From positions 1 through 6,155 of the forward strand of contig DHGT01000056.1 of the NCBI GenBank assembly GCA_002402905.1: a DNA stretch of 6,155 nt, given 5' to 3'. The notes beneath the pieces were generated by a model. The model was not told the DNA's origin. It ran no database searches and was given only the letters and a program-made list of their open reading frames with translations. The stretch's first letter is position 1. Each line of letters begins with the position of its first letter. Positions 1 to 5,092 of this stretch are shown here, piece after piece. A program made the position numbers and the translations under genes. Source of the DNA: Desulfatitalea sp. UBA4791 (lineage in GTDB: Bacteria > Desulfobacterota > Desulfobacteria > Desulfobacterales > Desulfosarcinaceae).

Positions 1-39
1 AAAACCTAACCGGAAGTTACTGATTTTTTTTAATCTTTT

Positions 40-60
40 GATGGTAGGAAGTCTACCATC
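40..60. promoter_or_regulatory. 8-bp inverted repeat, candidate operator upstream of the HTH gene
   Basis: GATGGTAG (40-47) and its exact reverse complement CTACCATC (53-60) are separated by five bases. The repeat lies 20 nt before the start codon of the small helix-turn-helix gene and just ahead of its ribosome binding site, in an AT-rich leader that includes a run of eight T at 24-31. A dyad here is the usual position for an operator bound by a Cro-like dimer, so autoregulation is a reasonable inference. It could also fold as a small hairpin in the mRNA leader. I see no convincing -35/-10 pair in the 79 bases available, so the promoter may lie further left. Confidence 0.5.
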
Positions 61-79
61 CTTCAAGGAGAAGTAAACC

Positions 80-277
80 ATGAACCTTTCGCTGAAGTTA
101 AAAATAATCGAGAAGTATGGATCGCAATTCGGATTCGCCAGGGCGGCCGGCGTCAATGAGGCCACCGTGTCTCGGGTGCTTCGAGGGCATCGAGAGATAC
201 CCCGAGACGAACAGAACAGATGGGCGGACCTATTGGATTGCAAACGGGAAGACATCTTTTTAGAGGGTGTGAATTGA
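80..277 (+). CDS. small Cro/XRE-like helix-turn-helix DNA-binding regulator
   Basis: A 65-residue protein consisting almost only of a helix-turn-helix domain. The segment from about residue 16 to 36 reads as helix 2, a turn (AAGVNEATV) and recognition helix 3 ending in SRVLRGHR. This is the classic pattern of phage Cro/CI-like proteins, where an A-x3-GV turn is followed by a T/S-V-SR recognition helix. The rest (residues 40-62) would form the remaining helices of the small bundle. There is no effector or oligomerisation domain, so it is more Cro-like than CI-like. The start is backed by AAGGAG at 65-70, nine bases before the ATG. It lies first in the tandem gene set and its stop overlaps the next ATG by one base (TGATG), so the two are probably translated together. 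The likely role is control of the early genes, perhaps through the dyad at 40-60. An excisionase/AlpA-like role cannot be excluded. Confidence 0.8.
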   Translation: MNLSLKLKIIEKYGSQFGFARAAGVNEATVSRVLRGHREIPRDEQNRWADLLDCKREDIFLEGVN

Positions 278-477
278 TGCGCGAAGTGACGCCAGTCGAG
301 AGAGCATTGTTCATGCTCGAAAAATTTGAGCAGCAAATTGCCATGATGAAAGCGGAACTATCGGCATTTTTACCGGATGATGACAGAACGGAGCGCTGCT
401 ACATCCTGGACCCACTCACGGGGCGGAGGAGGCCCATCAAGCGGGGCGGAATCAAAAGGCGGTCCGATGGCATCTAA
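277..477 (+). CDS. small hypothetical phage protein, basic C-terminus
   Basis: A 66-residue protein that I do not recognise. Residues 5-31 form a probable amphipathic helix (PVERALFMLEKFEQQIAMMK), followed by a short acidic break (DDD at 34-36) and a strongly basic tail rich in Arg/Lys (about 48-62). This layout suits a small nucleic-acid-binding or accessory replication factor, but nothing proves it. I chose the ATG at 277 because it overlaps the upstream stop by one base and has AGAGGG at 262-267, nine bases away. An upstream in-frame ATG at 220 would lie deep inside the regulator gene. Its last 11 bases overlap the start of the primase-helicase gene, which suggests translational coupling of regulator, this protein and the replication enzyme. 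Confidence 0.7.
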   Translation: MREVTPVERALFMLEKFEQQIAMMKAELSAFLPDDDRTERCYILDPLTGRRRPIKRGGIKRRSDGI

Positions 478-2302
478 AATCGATTTTTTCAGTCCAGAAC
501 AATGCAGCTTTATCCCATTGATCGGGAAAAAACCTATCGAGCAGAATTGGCAACAATGGAGCTACAAGATTCGGCCATACAACCCGGCAGAATTTCAAGG
601 CCGCAACACCGGCATGGCCTGTGGACCTGCCAGTAACCGCCTGGTGCTGGATGTGGATGACCTGGCGCGTTTCAAGTCCACATGCCGGGCAAATAACTGG
701 ACCCTGCCCGAAACCCTCACCGTCGAAACCGGGAGAGGGTTGCCTCATTATCATTTCACGTATCCCGACGATGGGAAGCATTACGGGAATAAATCGTTCG
801 GGCCGAAATCCAAAAGGAATTATGGGTTTGACCTGCGCGGCGCTGGTGGTCAAGTCGTGGCCCCCGGATCGATCCATCAAGATACCGGCAAGCCGTATCG
901 CATCGTTAAAAATGTCCCACCGGCAGCGCCCCCGCAATGGCTTCTTGACCTGTACGACGAACCGAAGCCAGAGCCGAGATCATCCACATGTGTGGGGTGG
1001 ACCGGCGATATAGGCCGCCTGCCGATCAAGCATGAAACGAAAAGTCTGATCCTATACAGCACCCCCGTAGGCGGCCGTAGTGAGGCGATCATGCGCGTGT
1101 TGAACGCCCTGGTCTGGTCGAGGCTTCACGATTCGGAGATCATCGGCATTTTCGAACAGTATCCCATCGGGGAAAAGTATCGTGAAAAAGGCAATGGCCG
1201 GGAGCGATGGCTTGCCCCTCAAATCGCCAAGGCCCGCGACCAGGTGCGCGATTTTGCCGAAGACCGAGCAGAACGTGAGGCGATCATGTCTGAATGTGCC
1301 GAGCCGTATCGGCCTGAAACATCATCATCAAATGATGATGATGCCGAATGTTTTTTAGAAGCCCTTACCGAAACCGACGAAGACAGTTCAGATGAGTACG
1401 AATGGCATATTCAGATGCTCGTGCCAAAAGCCGAGCCGATGATCATCGGCGGCAAGGGTGGAAGCGGAAAAACTACGCTTGCACTCGATTTTACCGTTCA
1501 GATGCTGGAGACCGATCCAGACGCGGCCGTCGTCTACATATGCGCTGAAGGAACCTATCGAGATACCAAAATCAGGGCCCGGCAAATGGGCCTTACCTAT
1601 TATCAGCGTTTTTTCTTCCTGAAGCGCAAAGGCGGCGCGACATCATTCAAATTGTCGGAAAAATCCGACCTGGAGCTTGTCAAGTCCGCACTCGAATCTG
1701 CAAAGGCTAAGGGCCTTAAGATCGCCATGGTCGTGATCGACTCCATCCGTGGGATGCAAAAAGGATCGCTGTCGGACGATGCCGTGGGCGAGGTCATGCA
1801 GAATGTAAATGGCGCGATATGCCAGGAGCTCGGGGCGACCGCCTGTTACATCCATCACTCCAAAAAAAATATACAGGACATCACCGCGATGGACGCTCTC
1901 CTGGGGTCCGTCACCATTGTTAATTCTGTGCGCCATGCCTTATTCATTCGGAAATTGTCAAACAAAGTGCGCGAGGTCGAGGTTTGCAAATCAAATCTCG
2001 GATATGAGGATCACTTTTTCCGGGCGGAAATGAGCCCGGACAATCGGATCATTCTGGCGCATGAGGGGCTACGTGGTGATGGAGACGATACGGCCGACCA
2101 GGGACAACTGGACAAGGCCGAGGAGCTCGTCCTCTCGATGCTCAGCCCTGGTGAATGGGTCCCCGCGTATCAGATATTCAACGCGGCCGAAGGGAAAGAA
2201 ATCAGTGTGGAATCAGTAAGAAGGGCCAAAAAATTACACAACATCGATGTCAAACGCCATGGGAAAACCTGGAAATGGCGACTTGAAAGTGTGGACCCTT
2301 GA
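467..2302 (+). CDS. phage replication primase-helicase (prim-pol domain plus RepA-type ATPase)
   Basis: A 611-residue two-enzyme replication protein. Residues about 10-165 match the bifunctional primase/polymerase (prim-pol) family of archaeo-eukaryotic primases: the metal-binding acidic motif VLDVDD at 60-65, HYHF at 94-97 and the GFDLRGAGGQVVAPGS motif at 120-135. Residues about 195-265 look like the helical primase C-terminal region. A low-complexity acidic linker (about 285-311) leads to a RecA-fold, hexameric-helicase-type ATPase of the RepA/AAA_25 kind: Walker A GGKGGSGKTT (328-337), CAEG with the likely catalytic Glu361, Walker B VVIDS (422-426) and the sensor-like HHSKK (463-467). Residues 549-606 resemble a winged helix. 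It would prime and unwind element DNA during replication. I start it at 467 because AAAAGGCGG (454-462) precedes this ATG. An ATG 30 codons earlier adds only a Gly/Ser-rich stretch read out of frame from the upstream gene. The stop touches the first base-pairs of the 9-bp repeat array. Confidence 0.92.
   Translation: MASKIDFFSPEQCSFIPLIGKKPIEQNWQQWSYKIRPYNPAEFQGRNTGMACGPASNRLVLDVDDLARFKSTCRANNWTLPETLTVETGRGLPHYHFTYPDDGKHYGNKSFGPKSKRNYGFDLRGAGGQVVAPGSIHQDTGKPYRIVKNVPPAAPPQWLLDLYDEPKPEPRSSTCVGWTGDIGRLPIKHETKSLILYSTPVGGRSEAIMRVLNALVWSRLHDSEIIGIFEQYPIGEKYREKGNGRERWLAPQIAKARDQVRDFAEDRAEREAIMSECAEPYRPETSSSNDDDAECFLEALTETDEDSSDEYEWHIQMLVPKAEPMIIGGKGGSGKTTLALDFTVQMLETDPDAAVVYICAEGTYRDTKIRARQMGLTYYQRFFFLKRKGGATSFKLSEKSDLELVKSALESAKAKGLKIAMVVIDSIRGMQKGSLSDDAVGEVMQNVNGAICQELGATACYIHHSKKNIQDITAMDALLGSVTIVNSVRHALFIRKLSNKVREVEVCKSNLGYEDHFFRAEMSPDNRIILAHEGLRGDGDDTADQGQLDKAEELVLSMLSPGEWVPAYQIFNAAEGKEISVESVRRAKKLHNIDVKRHGKTWKWRLESVDP
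1320..1343. repeat. trinucleotide-based perfect inverted repeat inside the primase-helicase gene
   Basis: Eleven bases made of CAT/TCA triplets (1320-1330) are followed, after AA, by their exact reverse complement (1333-1343). In the protein this encodes the Ser/Asp-rich start of the acidic linker between the primase and helicase domains (residues about 286-293). It is probably a by-product of low-complexity linker codons. It could form a short hairpin in mRNA or single-stranded DNA, and triplet runs of this sort can change in length without harming the frame. Confidence 0.6.
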
Positions 2303-2328
2303 CCACCTTGACCACCTTGACCACCTTG
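2299..2328. repeat. left block of 9-bp direct repeats (TTGACCACC x3 plus partial)
   Basis: Three perfect tandem copies of TTGACCACC occupy 2299-2307, 2308-2316 and 2317-2325, followed by a partial TTG(A). The first copy overlaps the stop codon of the primase-helicase gene, so the block begins exactly where that gene ends. On the opposite strand the unit reads GGTGGTCAA, a one- or two-base variant of the GATGGTCAA unit that repeats in the right block (2361-2454). The two blocks are therefore inverted relative to each other. Iteron-like arrays next to a replication initiator or primase gene often mark an origin; the sequence itself shows only the repeats. Confidence 0.9.
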
Positions 2329-2339
2329 AGCTTAAGCCG

Positions 2340-2353
2340 CCGAAGTTATTCGG
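2340..2353. repeat. small hairpin between the two opposed repeat blocks
   Basis: CCGAA (2340-2344) and TTCGG (2349-2353) are perfect complements around a four-base loop GTTA. The hairpin sits in the 32-base spacer between the left (TTGACCACC) and right (GATGGTCAA) repeat blocks, so it would cap the larger foldback the two blocks can form. On its own a 5-bp stem is weak evidence; its central position makes it worth recording. Confidence 0.45.
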
Positions 2354-2360
2354 AAATTAA

Positions 2361-2454
2361 GATGGTCAAGAAGATGGTCAAGGGTCTCATCTTTGACTAC
2401 CTTGTCAAGATGGTCAAGATAGTCAAGATGGTCAAGATGGTCAAGGTAGTCAAG
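2361..2454. repeat. right block of degenerate 9-bp repeats (GATGGTCAA type)
   Basis: GATGGTCAA occurs at 2361-2369 and 2373-2381, the two separated by an extra triplet. After a break holding inverted copies (TTTGACTACCTTG, 2392-2404) a regular 9-bp array runs from 2404 to 2454: GTCAAGATG, GTCAAGATA, GTCAAGATG, GTCAAGATG, GTCAAGGTA and a final GTCAAG. The consensus is RRTRGTCAA, the inverse of the left block unit. TTGACTACCTTG (2393-2404) and CAAGGTAGTCAA (2442-2453) are a perfect 12-bp inverted repeat. The block ends about 15 bases before the ribosome binding site of the next gene, so it is probably transcribed within the operon. Possible roles are replication-origin iterons, a protein-binding array, or an mRNA structure that lowers expression downstream. 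Confidence 0.9.
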
Positions 2455-2483
2455 TTTCTCTTTTATATAGAAAGGACAACGTT

Positions 2484-2732
2484 ATGAAAACAGCCGAAGC
2501 CCTGGACCTGATGCAGCAACCCCGAACGAATGACCATTGCCTCATATGTGGATCGCAGCCGGACATGATCGGCATGTTCGTGCCGAACGACCCCGAAGCC
2601 TGGGGAGCAGCACCGGGCAAGGCGCGGTTGATTCGGTATTGCCTTTGCGCCCGATGTGCGGCCGATCCAACGGCGCCCGAGCGCGTGGAAAAAATCATTC
2701 AACATGAAATGGAGAGCTGCCATGTCCGATAA
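2484..2732 (+). CDS. small cysteine-rich zinc-ribbon-like protein
   Basis: An 82-residue protein of unknown function. It has two metal-binding knuckles, C19-x2-C22 (CLIC) and C55-x2-C58 (CARC), about 32 residues apart, with a further Cys at 53. This is the layout of a zinc ribbon. The first ten residues look like a helix and the C-terminal part (about 63-80) is another. Such small zinc-ribbon proteins are common between the replication and packaging genes of phages, where they are usually uncharacterised. The start is well supported: AGAAAGGA at 2469-2476 lies seven bases before the ATG. It follows the repeat array and its last 11 bases overlap the next gene's start. Nucleic-acid binding is likely from the zinc knuckles but not shown. 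Confidence 0.72.
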   Translation: MKTAEALDLMQQPRTNDHCLICGSQPDMIGMFVPNDPEAWGAAPGKARLIRYCLCARCAADPTAPERVEKIIQHEMESCHVR

Positions 2733-2907
2733 GCCGAAACGCCAAAAACTAAAAACTCTTAATACCAGGATTTCCCGTTTGTGCGCTTGTGCATTCGGAC
2801 CCCTCAGGTGCAAAAAGGTTGCTGTGGAAGGGTCAGATTATTGCGAAGAGCACAAACGGCAAATGGCCAAATATGGCATCCTTTGGGCGGTGCCCGATGG
2901 CCGATAA
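2722..2907 (+). CDS. small zinc-finger-like protein related to the N-terminus of the downstream HNH protein
   Basis: A 61-residue basic protein beginning MSDKPKR. It carries a C-x10-C-x2-H pattern (C30, C41, H44) with extra cysteines at 21 and 23, which could bind one zinc. The downstream HNH protein begins MADKPKR and has the same C-x10-C-x2-H spacing (C14, C25, H28) with Tyr before the second Cys in both, so the two probably share an ancestral module. The start at 2722 is preferred over an upstream ATG at 2656: GGAGAG (2711-2716) stands five bases before it and the homology with the HNH N-terminus starts here. It overlaps both neighbours by 11 bases. A role as a DNA-binding partner of the nuclease or terminase is a guess. 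Confidence 0.65.
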   Translation: MSDKPKRQKLKTLNTRISRLCACAFGPLRCKKVAVEGSDYCEEHKRQMAKYGILWAVPDGR

Positions 2908-3292
2908 ACCAAAACGGTATTGCGCGGTCTATCCCTGCCCGAACTATGCCGAACCGAACAGCAACTACTGTGCCGATCATCAGCCGATCAAGGCGGTCAA
3001 GGCCCGGGACCAGTTCTATGGGACCGGGCGATGGCGCCGTTTCCGTGATTGGTACATCGGCAAGCAGCCGCTTTGTGAGCAATGCCTCGCTGAAGGCCGC
3101 ATCGAGCCTGCTGTCATTGTCGATCATATCATTGAGCTGAAGGACGGTGGAGCGCCCCTGAGCGAAGATAACGCCATGAGCCTGTGCAGACGGTGCCATC
3201 AGAAGAAAACAGCGCGTGAGGCCGCTCTCCGGCGGGAAAATCATCGCGTAGGCAACGCCATCGACCGGCCTGGCAACACGACGAAGAGTTAA
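2897..3292 (+). CDS. HNH endonuclease of the phage packaging module
   Basis: A 131-residue protein with a typical phage HNH nuclease domain in its C-terminal two thirds: first zinc pair C60-x2-C63 (PLCEQC), the catalytic VDHI with D76-H77, GG at 84-85, N92 and the second zinc pair with the final His, C97-x2-C100-H101 (LCRRCH). The GTGRWRRFRDWYIGKQPLC lead-in is standard for the phage HNH proteins that sit beside terminases; in HK97 such a protein (gp74) stimulates terminase-mediated DNA cutting. An extra N-terminal zinc-finger-like segment (C9, C14, C25, H28) repeats the motif of the small gene just upstream. I chose the ATG at 2897 rather than 2789 because the longer form reads through the previous gene out of frame and the MADKPKR start matches its neighbour. 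The gene for large terminase begins 19 bases after its stop. Confidence 0.9.
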   Translation: MADKPKRYCAVYPCPNYAEPNSNYCADHQPIKAVKARDQFYGTGRWRRFRDWYIGKQPLCEQCLAEGRIEPAVIVDHIIELKDGGAPLSEDNAMSLCRRCHQKKTAREAALRRENHRVGNAIDRPGNTTKS

Positions 3293-3311
3293 TTTTGAGC
3301 GAGAGTTCATA

Positions 3312-4931
3312 ATGGGCAAGCGCGGACCGAAATCAGCGGCGAAAAAATACGCCGAAAGCCAGAACCAGGAACCCTACTATCCTGATGGTTACCCATGGGA
3401 CAAGCCCGGATTGACCCGATCCGCTCGGGTGATCGCCTTTATCGAGTCCCTGCCGATCACCTCAGGCATCCATGCCGGTCGGAAGTTCAAACTCAGGCCA
3501 TGGCAGAAAAAAATCATCCGAGCGATCTATAAGACCCGACGCGGCCGGCGGACCATCAGAACCGCCTTGCTCAGCCTGCCCCGAAAAAATGGAAAATCGG
3601 CCTTAGCTGCCGGCTTGTGCCTCGCTCATTTGCTCGGACCCGAAACCGAGGAACGCGGCCAGTGTTACAGTGCGGCCAGCGACCGCGAACAGGCCAGCAT
3701 CTTATTCCGTGAGATGGAATCGATCATCTTGCGCATCCCCGAATTTGAAGCGCGATGCCATATTCAATCATTTCACAAACAGATCACCGACATGGTGACC
3801 GGCAGTATCTACCGGGCCCTGAGCGCCGATGCCAGAAAGGCGCATGGTCTGTCGCCGAGTTTTATATGTTACGATGAATTGGCGCAAAGCCGCGACCGTG
3901 AGTTGCTGGACAATTTACAGACCGGCACCGGCGCCAGGAAAGAGCCGTTGATGATCGTCATATCAACCCAAAGCCCGAGTCCTAACCATGTCATGAGCGA
4001 ACTTGTGGACTATGCCATCGGCCTGGATGATGGCACCCTGCCCCCGGACCCATCTTTTTTCGGGTGCGTCTACGCGGCACCGGCCGATTCCGATCCGTGG
4101 GACCCGGACGTCTGGAAAGCATGTAATCCTGCCCTGGGTGATTTTCGGTCCCTGGAAGAAATGAAGCAATTTGCCGAGCAGGCCAAGCGCATCGCCACGA
4201 AAGAGGCCACCTTTCGCAACCTATATCTCAATCAGCGGGTGGATGCCGAGGCGCGATGGATGTCAACGGCCGACATCGATGCTTGCACCCTTGCCGACTT
4301 TCCGGACCTCTCCGGCCGGCCGTGCTATGGTGGCCTGGACCTGTCATCTACTCAGGATTTGACGGCATTCGTCCTTTGCTTCCCACCGCAGACCGATGAG
4401 GACCCGTTCTGCGTCCTACCGTTCGCATGGGTGCCATCAGAGGCCATCAGGGAACGCTCTCGTGCAGACCGCGTGCCCTATGACGTATGGCAGCGCCAGG
4501 GATTTATTGAGGCCGTGGCGGGGTCCGTGATTGACTACGGGCCGATATTGGCGCGGATCGATGAACTTGCCAAAAAATATGATCTCCGGGCCATCGCCTT
4601 TGACCGATGGGGAGCATCCAGAGTTGTGAACGATCTGACCGAGGCCGGCATGACAGTGCTCGAGTTCGGCCAAGGTTTTTCCAGCATGAGCCCACCCTGC
4701 AAGGAGTTGGAAAAGTTGATCCTGGAGCGGAAAATTGCATACCCGGAACATCCGACCCTCAAATGGTGCCTGGGCAACGTCATTGCAGAGGTGGACCCGG
4801 CCGCGAACGTGAAATTCTCGAAAGCCAAGTCCCGTGAAAAGATAGATCTGGCCGTGGCCCTGGTCATGGCCCTGGACGGCGCCATCAGGAACCAGGTCAA
4901 AAAGGTGGAGCCGTCCCTTCTATGGCTGTGA
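3312..4931 (+). CDS. terL: phage terminase large subunit (ATPase and nuclease)
   Basis: A 539-residue large terminase of the HK97-like (terminase_1) type, the motor that cuts concatemeric phage DNA and pumps it into the prohead. The N-terminal ATPase holds the Walker A-like LPRKNGKS (89-96), Walker B FICYDE (184-189, D188 and catalytic E189) and the coupling motif VISTQS (216-221). The C-terminal RNase H-like nuclease shows its acidic metal ligands in order: GLDLSS (D343), AFDRWG (D431) and KIDLAVA (D512). Length and motif order are normal for the family, and I see no frameshift. GAGAG at 3301-3305 precedes the ATG by six bases. It directly follows the HNH gene, without a small-terminase gene between or just upstream. 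It is followed not by a portal gene but by a non-coding promoter/terminator gap and the protease-capsid gene. Confidence 0.95.
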   Translation: MGKRGPKSAAKKYAESQNQEPYYPDGYPWDKPGLTRSARVIAFIESLPITSGIHAGRKFKLRPWQKKIIRAIYKTRRGRRTIRTALLSLPRKNGKSALAAGLCLAHLLGPETEERGQCYSAASDREQASILFREMESIILRIPEFEARCHIQSFHKQITDMVTGSIYRALSADARKAHGLSPSFICYDELAQSRDRELLDNLQTGTGARKEPLMIVISTQSPSPNHVMSELVDYAIGLDDGTLPPDPSFFGCVYAAPADSDPWDPDVWKACNPALGDFRSLEEMKQFAEQAKRIATKEATFRNLYLNQRVDAEARWMSTADIDACTLADFPDLSGRPCYGGLDLSSTQDLTAFVLCFPPQTDEDPFCVLPFAWVPSEAIRERSRADRVPYDVWQRQGFIEAVAGSVIDYGPILARIDELAKKYDLRAIAFDRWGASRVVNDLTEAGMTVLEFGQGFSSMSPPCKELEKLILERKIAYPEHPTLKWCLGNVIAEVDPAANVKFSKAKSREKIDLAVALVMALDGAIRNQVKKVEPSLLWL

Positions 4932-4941
4932 TAAAAATCGC

Positions 4942-4970
4942 TTGACATTTATGTAATAAAAACCTATTAG
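4942..4970 (+). promoter_or_regulatory. sigma-70-like promoter ahead of the protease-capsid gene
   Basis: A perfect TTGACA -35 hexamer (4942-4947) is followed after exactly 17 bases by TATTAG (4965-4970), which matches four of the six bases of the TATAAT -10 consensus. The sequence around is AT-rich, unlike the flanking genes. Transcription would start near 4977, giving a leader of about 115 nt before the ATG at 5093. The element starts 11 bases after the terminase stop, so the head genes appear to have their own promoter as well as any read-through from the left. The weak -10 leaves room for an activator. Confidence 0.65.
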
Positions 4971-4976
4971 GATAAC

Positions 4977-5080
4977 ATAATTGTAATTTTCCGTCAAGGC
5001 GATGGCTGGCGCCTGATGGGAAGCACGAGGAAAGAGGCCGTGCGGGGCCGCACCTTCGCACGCGCCTCTTTTCTTTTTTT
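4977..5080 (+). ncRNA. candidate structured leader or small RNA ending at an intrinsic terminator
   Basis: Transcripts from the promoter at 4942-4970 would cover this stretch before any gene. It holds a first hairpin, AGGCG (4997-5001) with CGCCT (5010-5014), around an eight-base loop. The strong terminator hairpin at 5031-5073 follows. The upstream GCCT (5011-5014) could instead pair with AGGC (5035-5038) in the left arm of the terminator, and AGGCG (4997-5001) with CGCCT (5063-5067) in the right arm, so competing folds are possible. This is the layout of an attenuator or of a short stand-alone RNA. I do not recognise it as a known riboswitch or phage RNA family, and there is no convincing leader peptide. 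Confidence 0.35.
5031..5080 (+). terminator. strong Rho-independent terminator just before the protease-capsid start
   Basis: AAAGAGGC (5031-5038) plus CGTGCG (5039-5044) pair with CGCACG (5057-5062) plus GCCTCTTT (5064-5071), interrupted only by a bulged C at 5063. The stem can be extended by G5030/T5072 and G5029/C5073, and the loop is 12 bases. A run of seven T (5074-5080) follows at once. An alternative inner hairpin, GTGCGG with CCGCAC (5040-5053), is also perfect. The T run ends directly at the GAAAGG ribosome binding site (5081-5086). It could end transcripts from the terminase side, but any transcript from the promoter at 4942 must also pass it to reach the capsid gene. Confidence 0.82.
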
Positions 5081-5092
5081 GAAAGGATGCTC

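Noticed and set aside
377..466. An upstream ATG that would lengthen the primase-helicase by 30 residues.
   Set aside because: The extension is Gly/Ser-rich, overlaps the small upstream gene in another frame, has no ribosome binding site and precedes a good one at 454-462.
452..937. A 161-codon open frame on the minus strand.
   Set aside because: It lies fully antisense to the primase domain, has no recognisable motif, and the plus strand carries clear family motifs.
2299..2454. A CRISPR array.
   Set aside because: The units are nine bases and contiguous, without the 25-40 bp spacers of a CRISPR locus, and no cas gene is near.
2299..2487. A real protein made of TTL and VKM repeats.
   Set aside because: The frame is open only because the DNA unit is nine bases long; it needs a TTG start with no ribosome binding site.
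4535..4948. A 137-codon minus-strand open frame at the terminase end.
   Set aside because: It is a shadow of the terminase nuclease domain, whose catalytic Asp motifs fix the coding frame.
5002..5016. A possible four-residue leader peptide (ATG GCT GGC GCC TGA) followed by an overlapping ATG at 5016.
   Set aside because: It is too short to judge, the AAGG before it is only two bases away, and the frame from 5016 runs 46 codons through the terminator and capsid start with no support.
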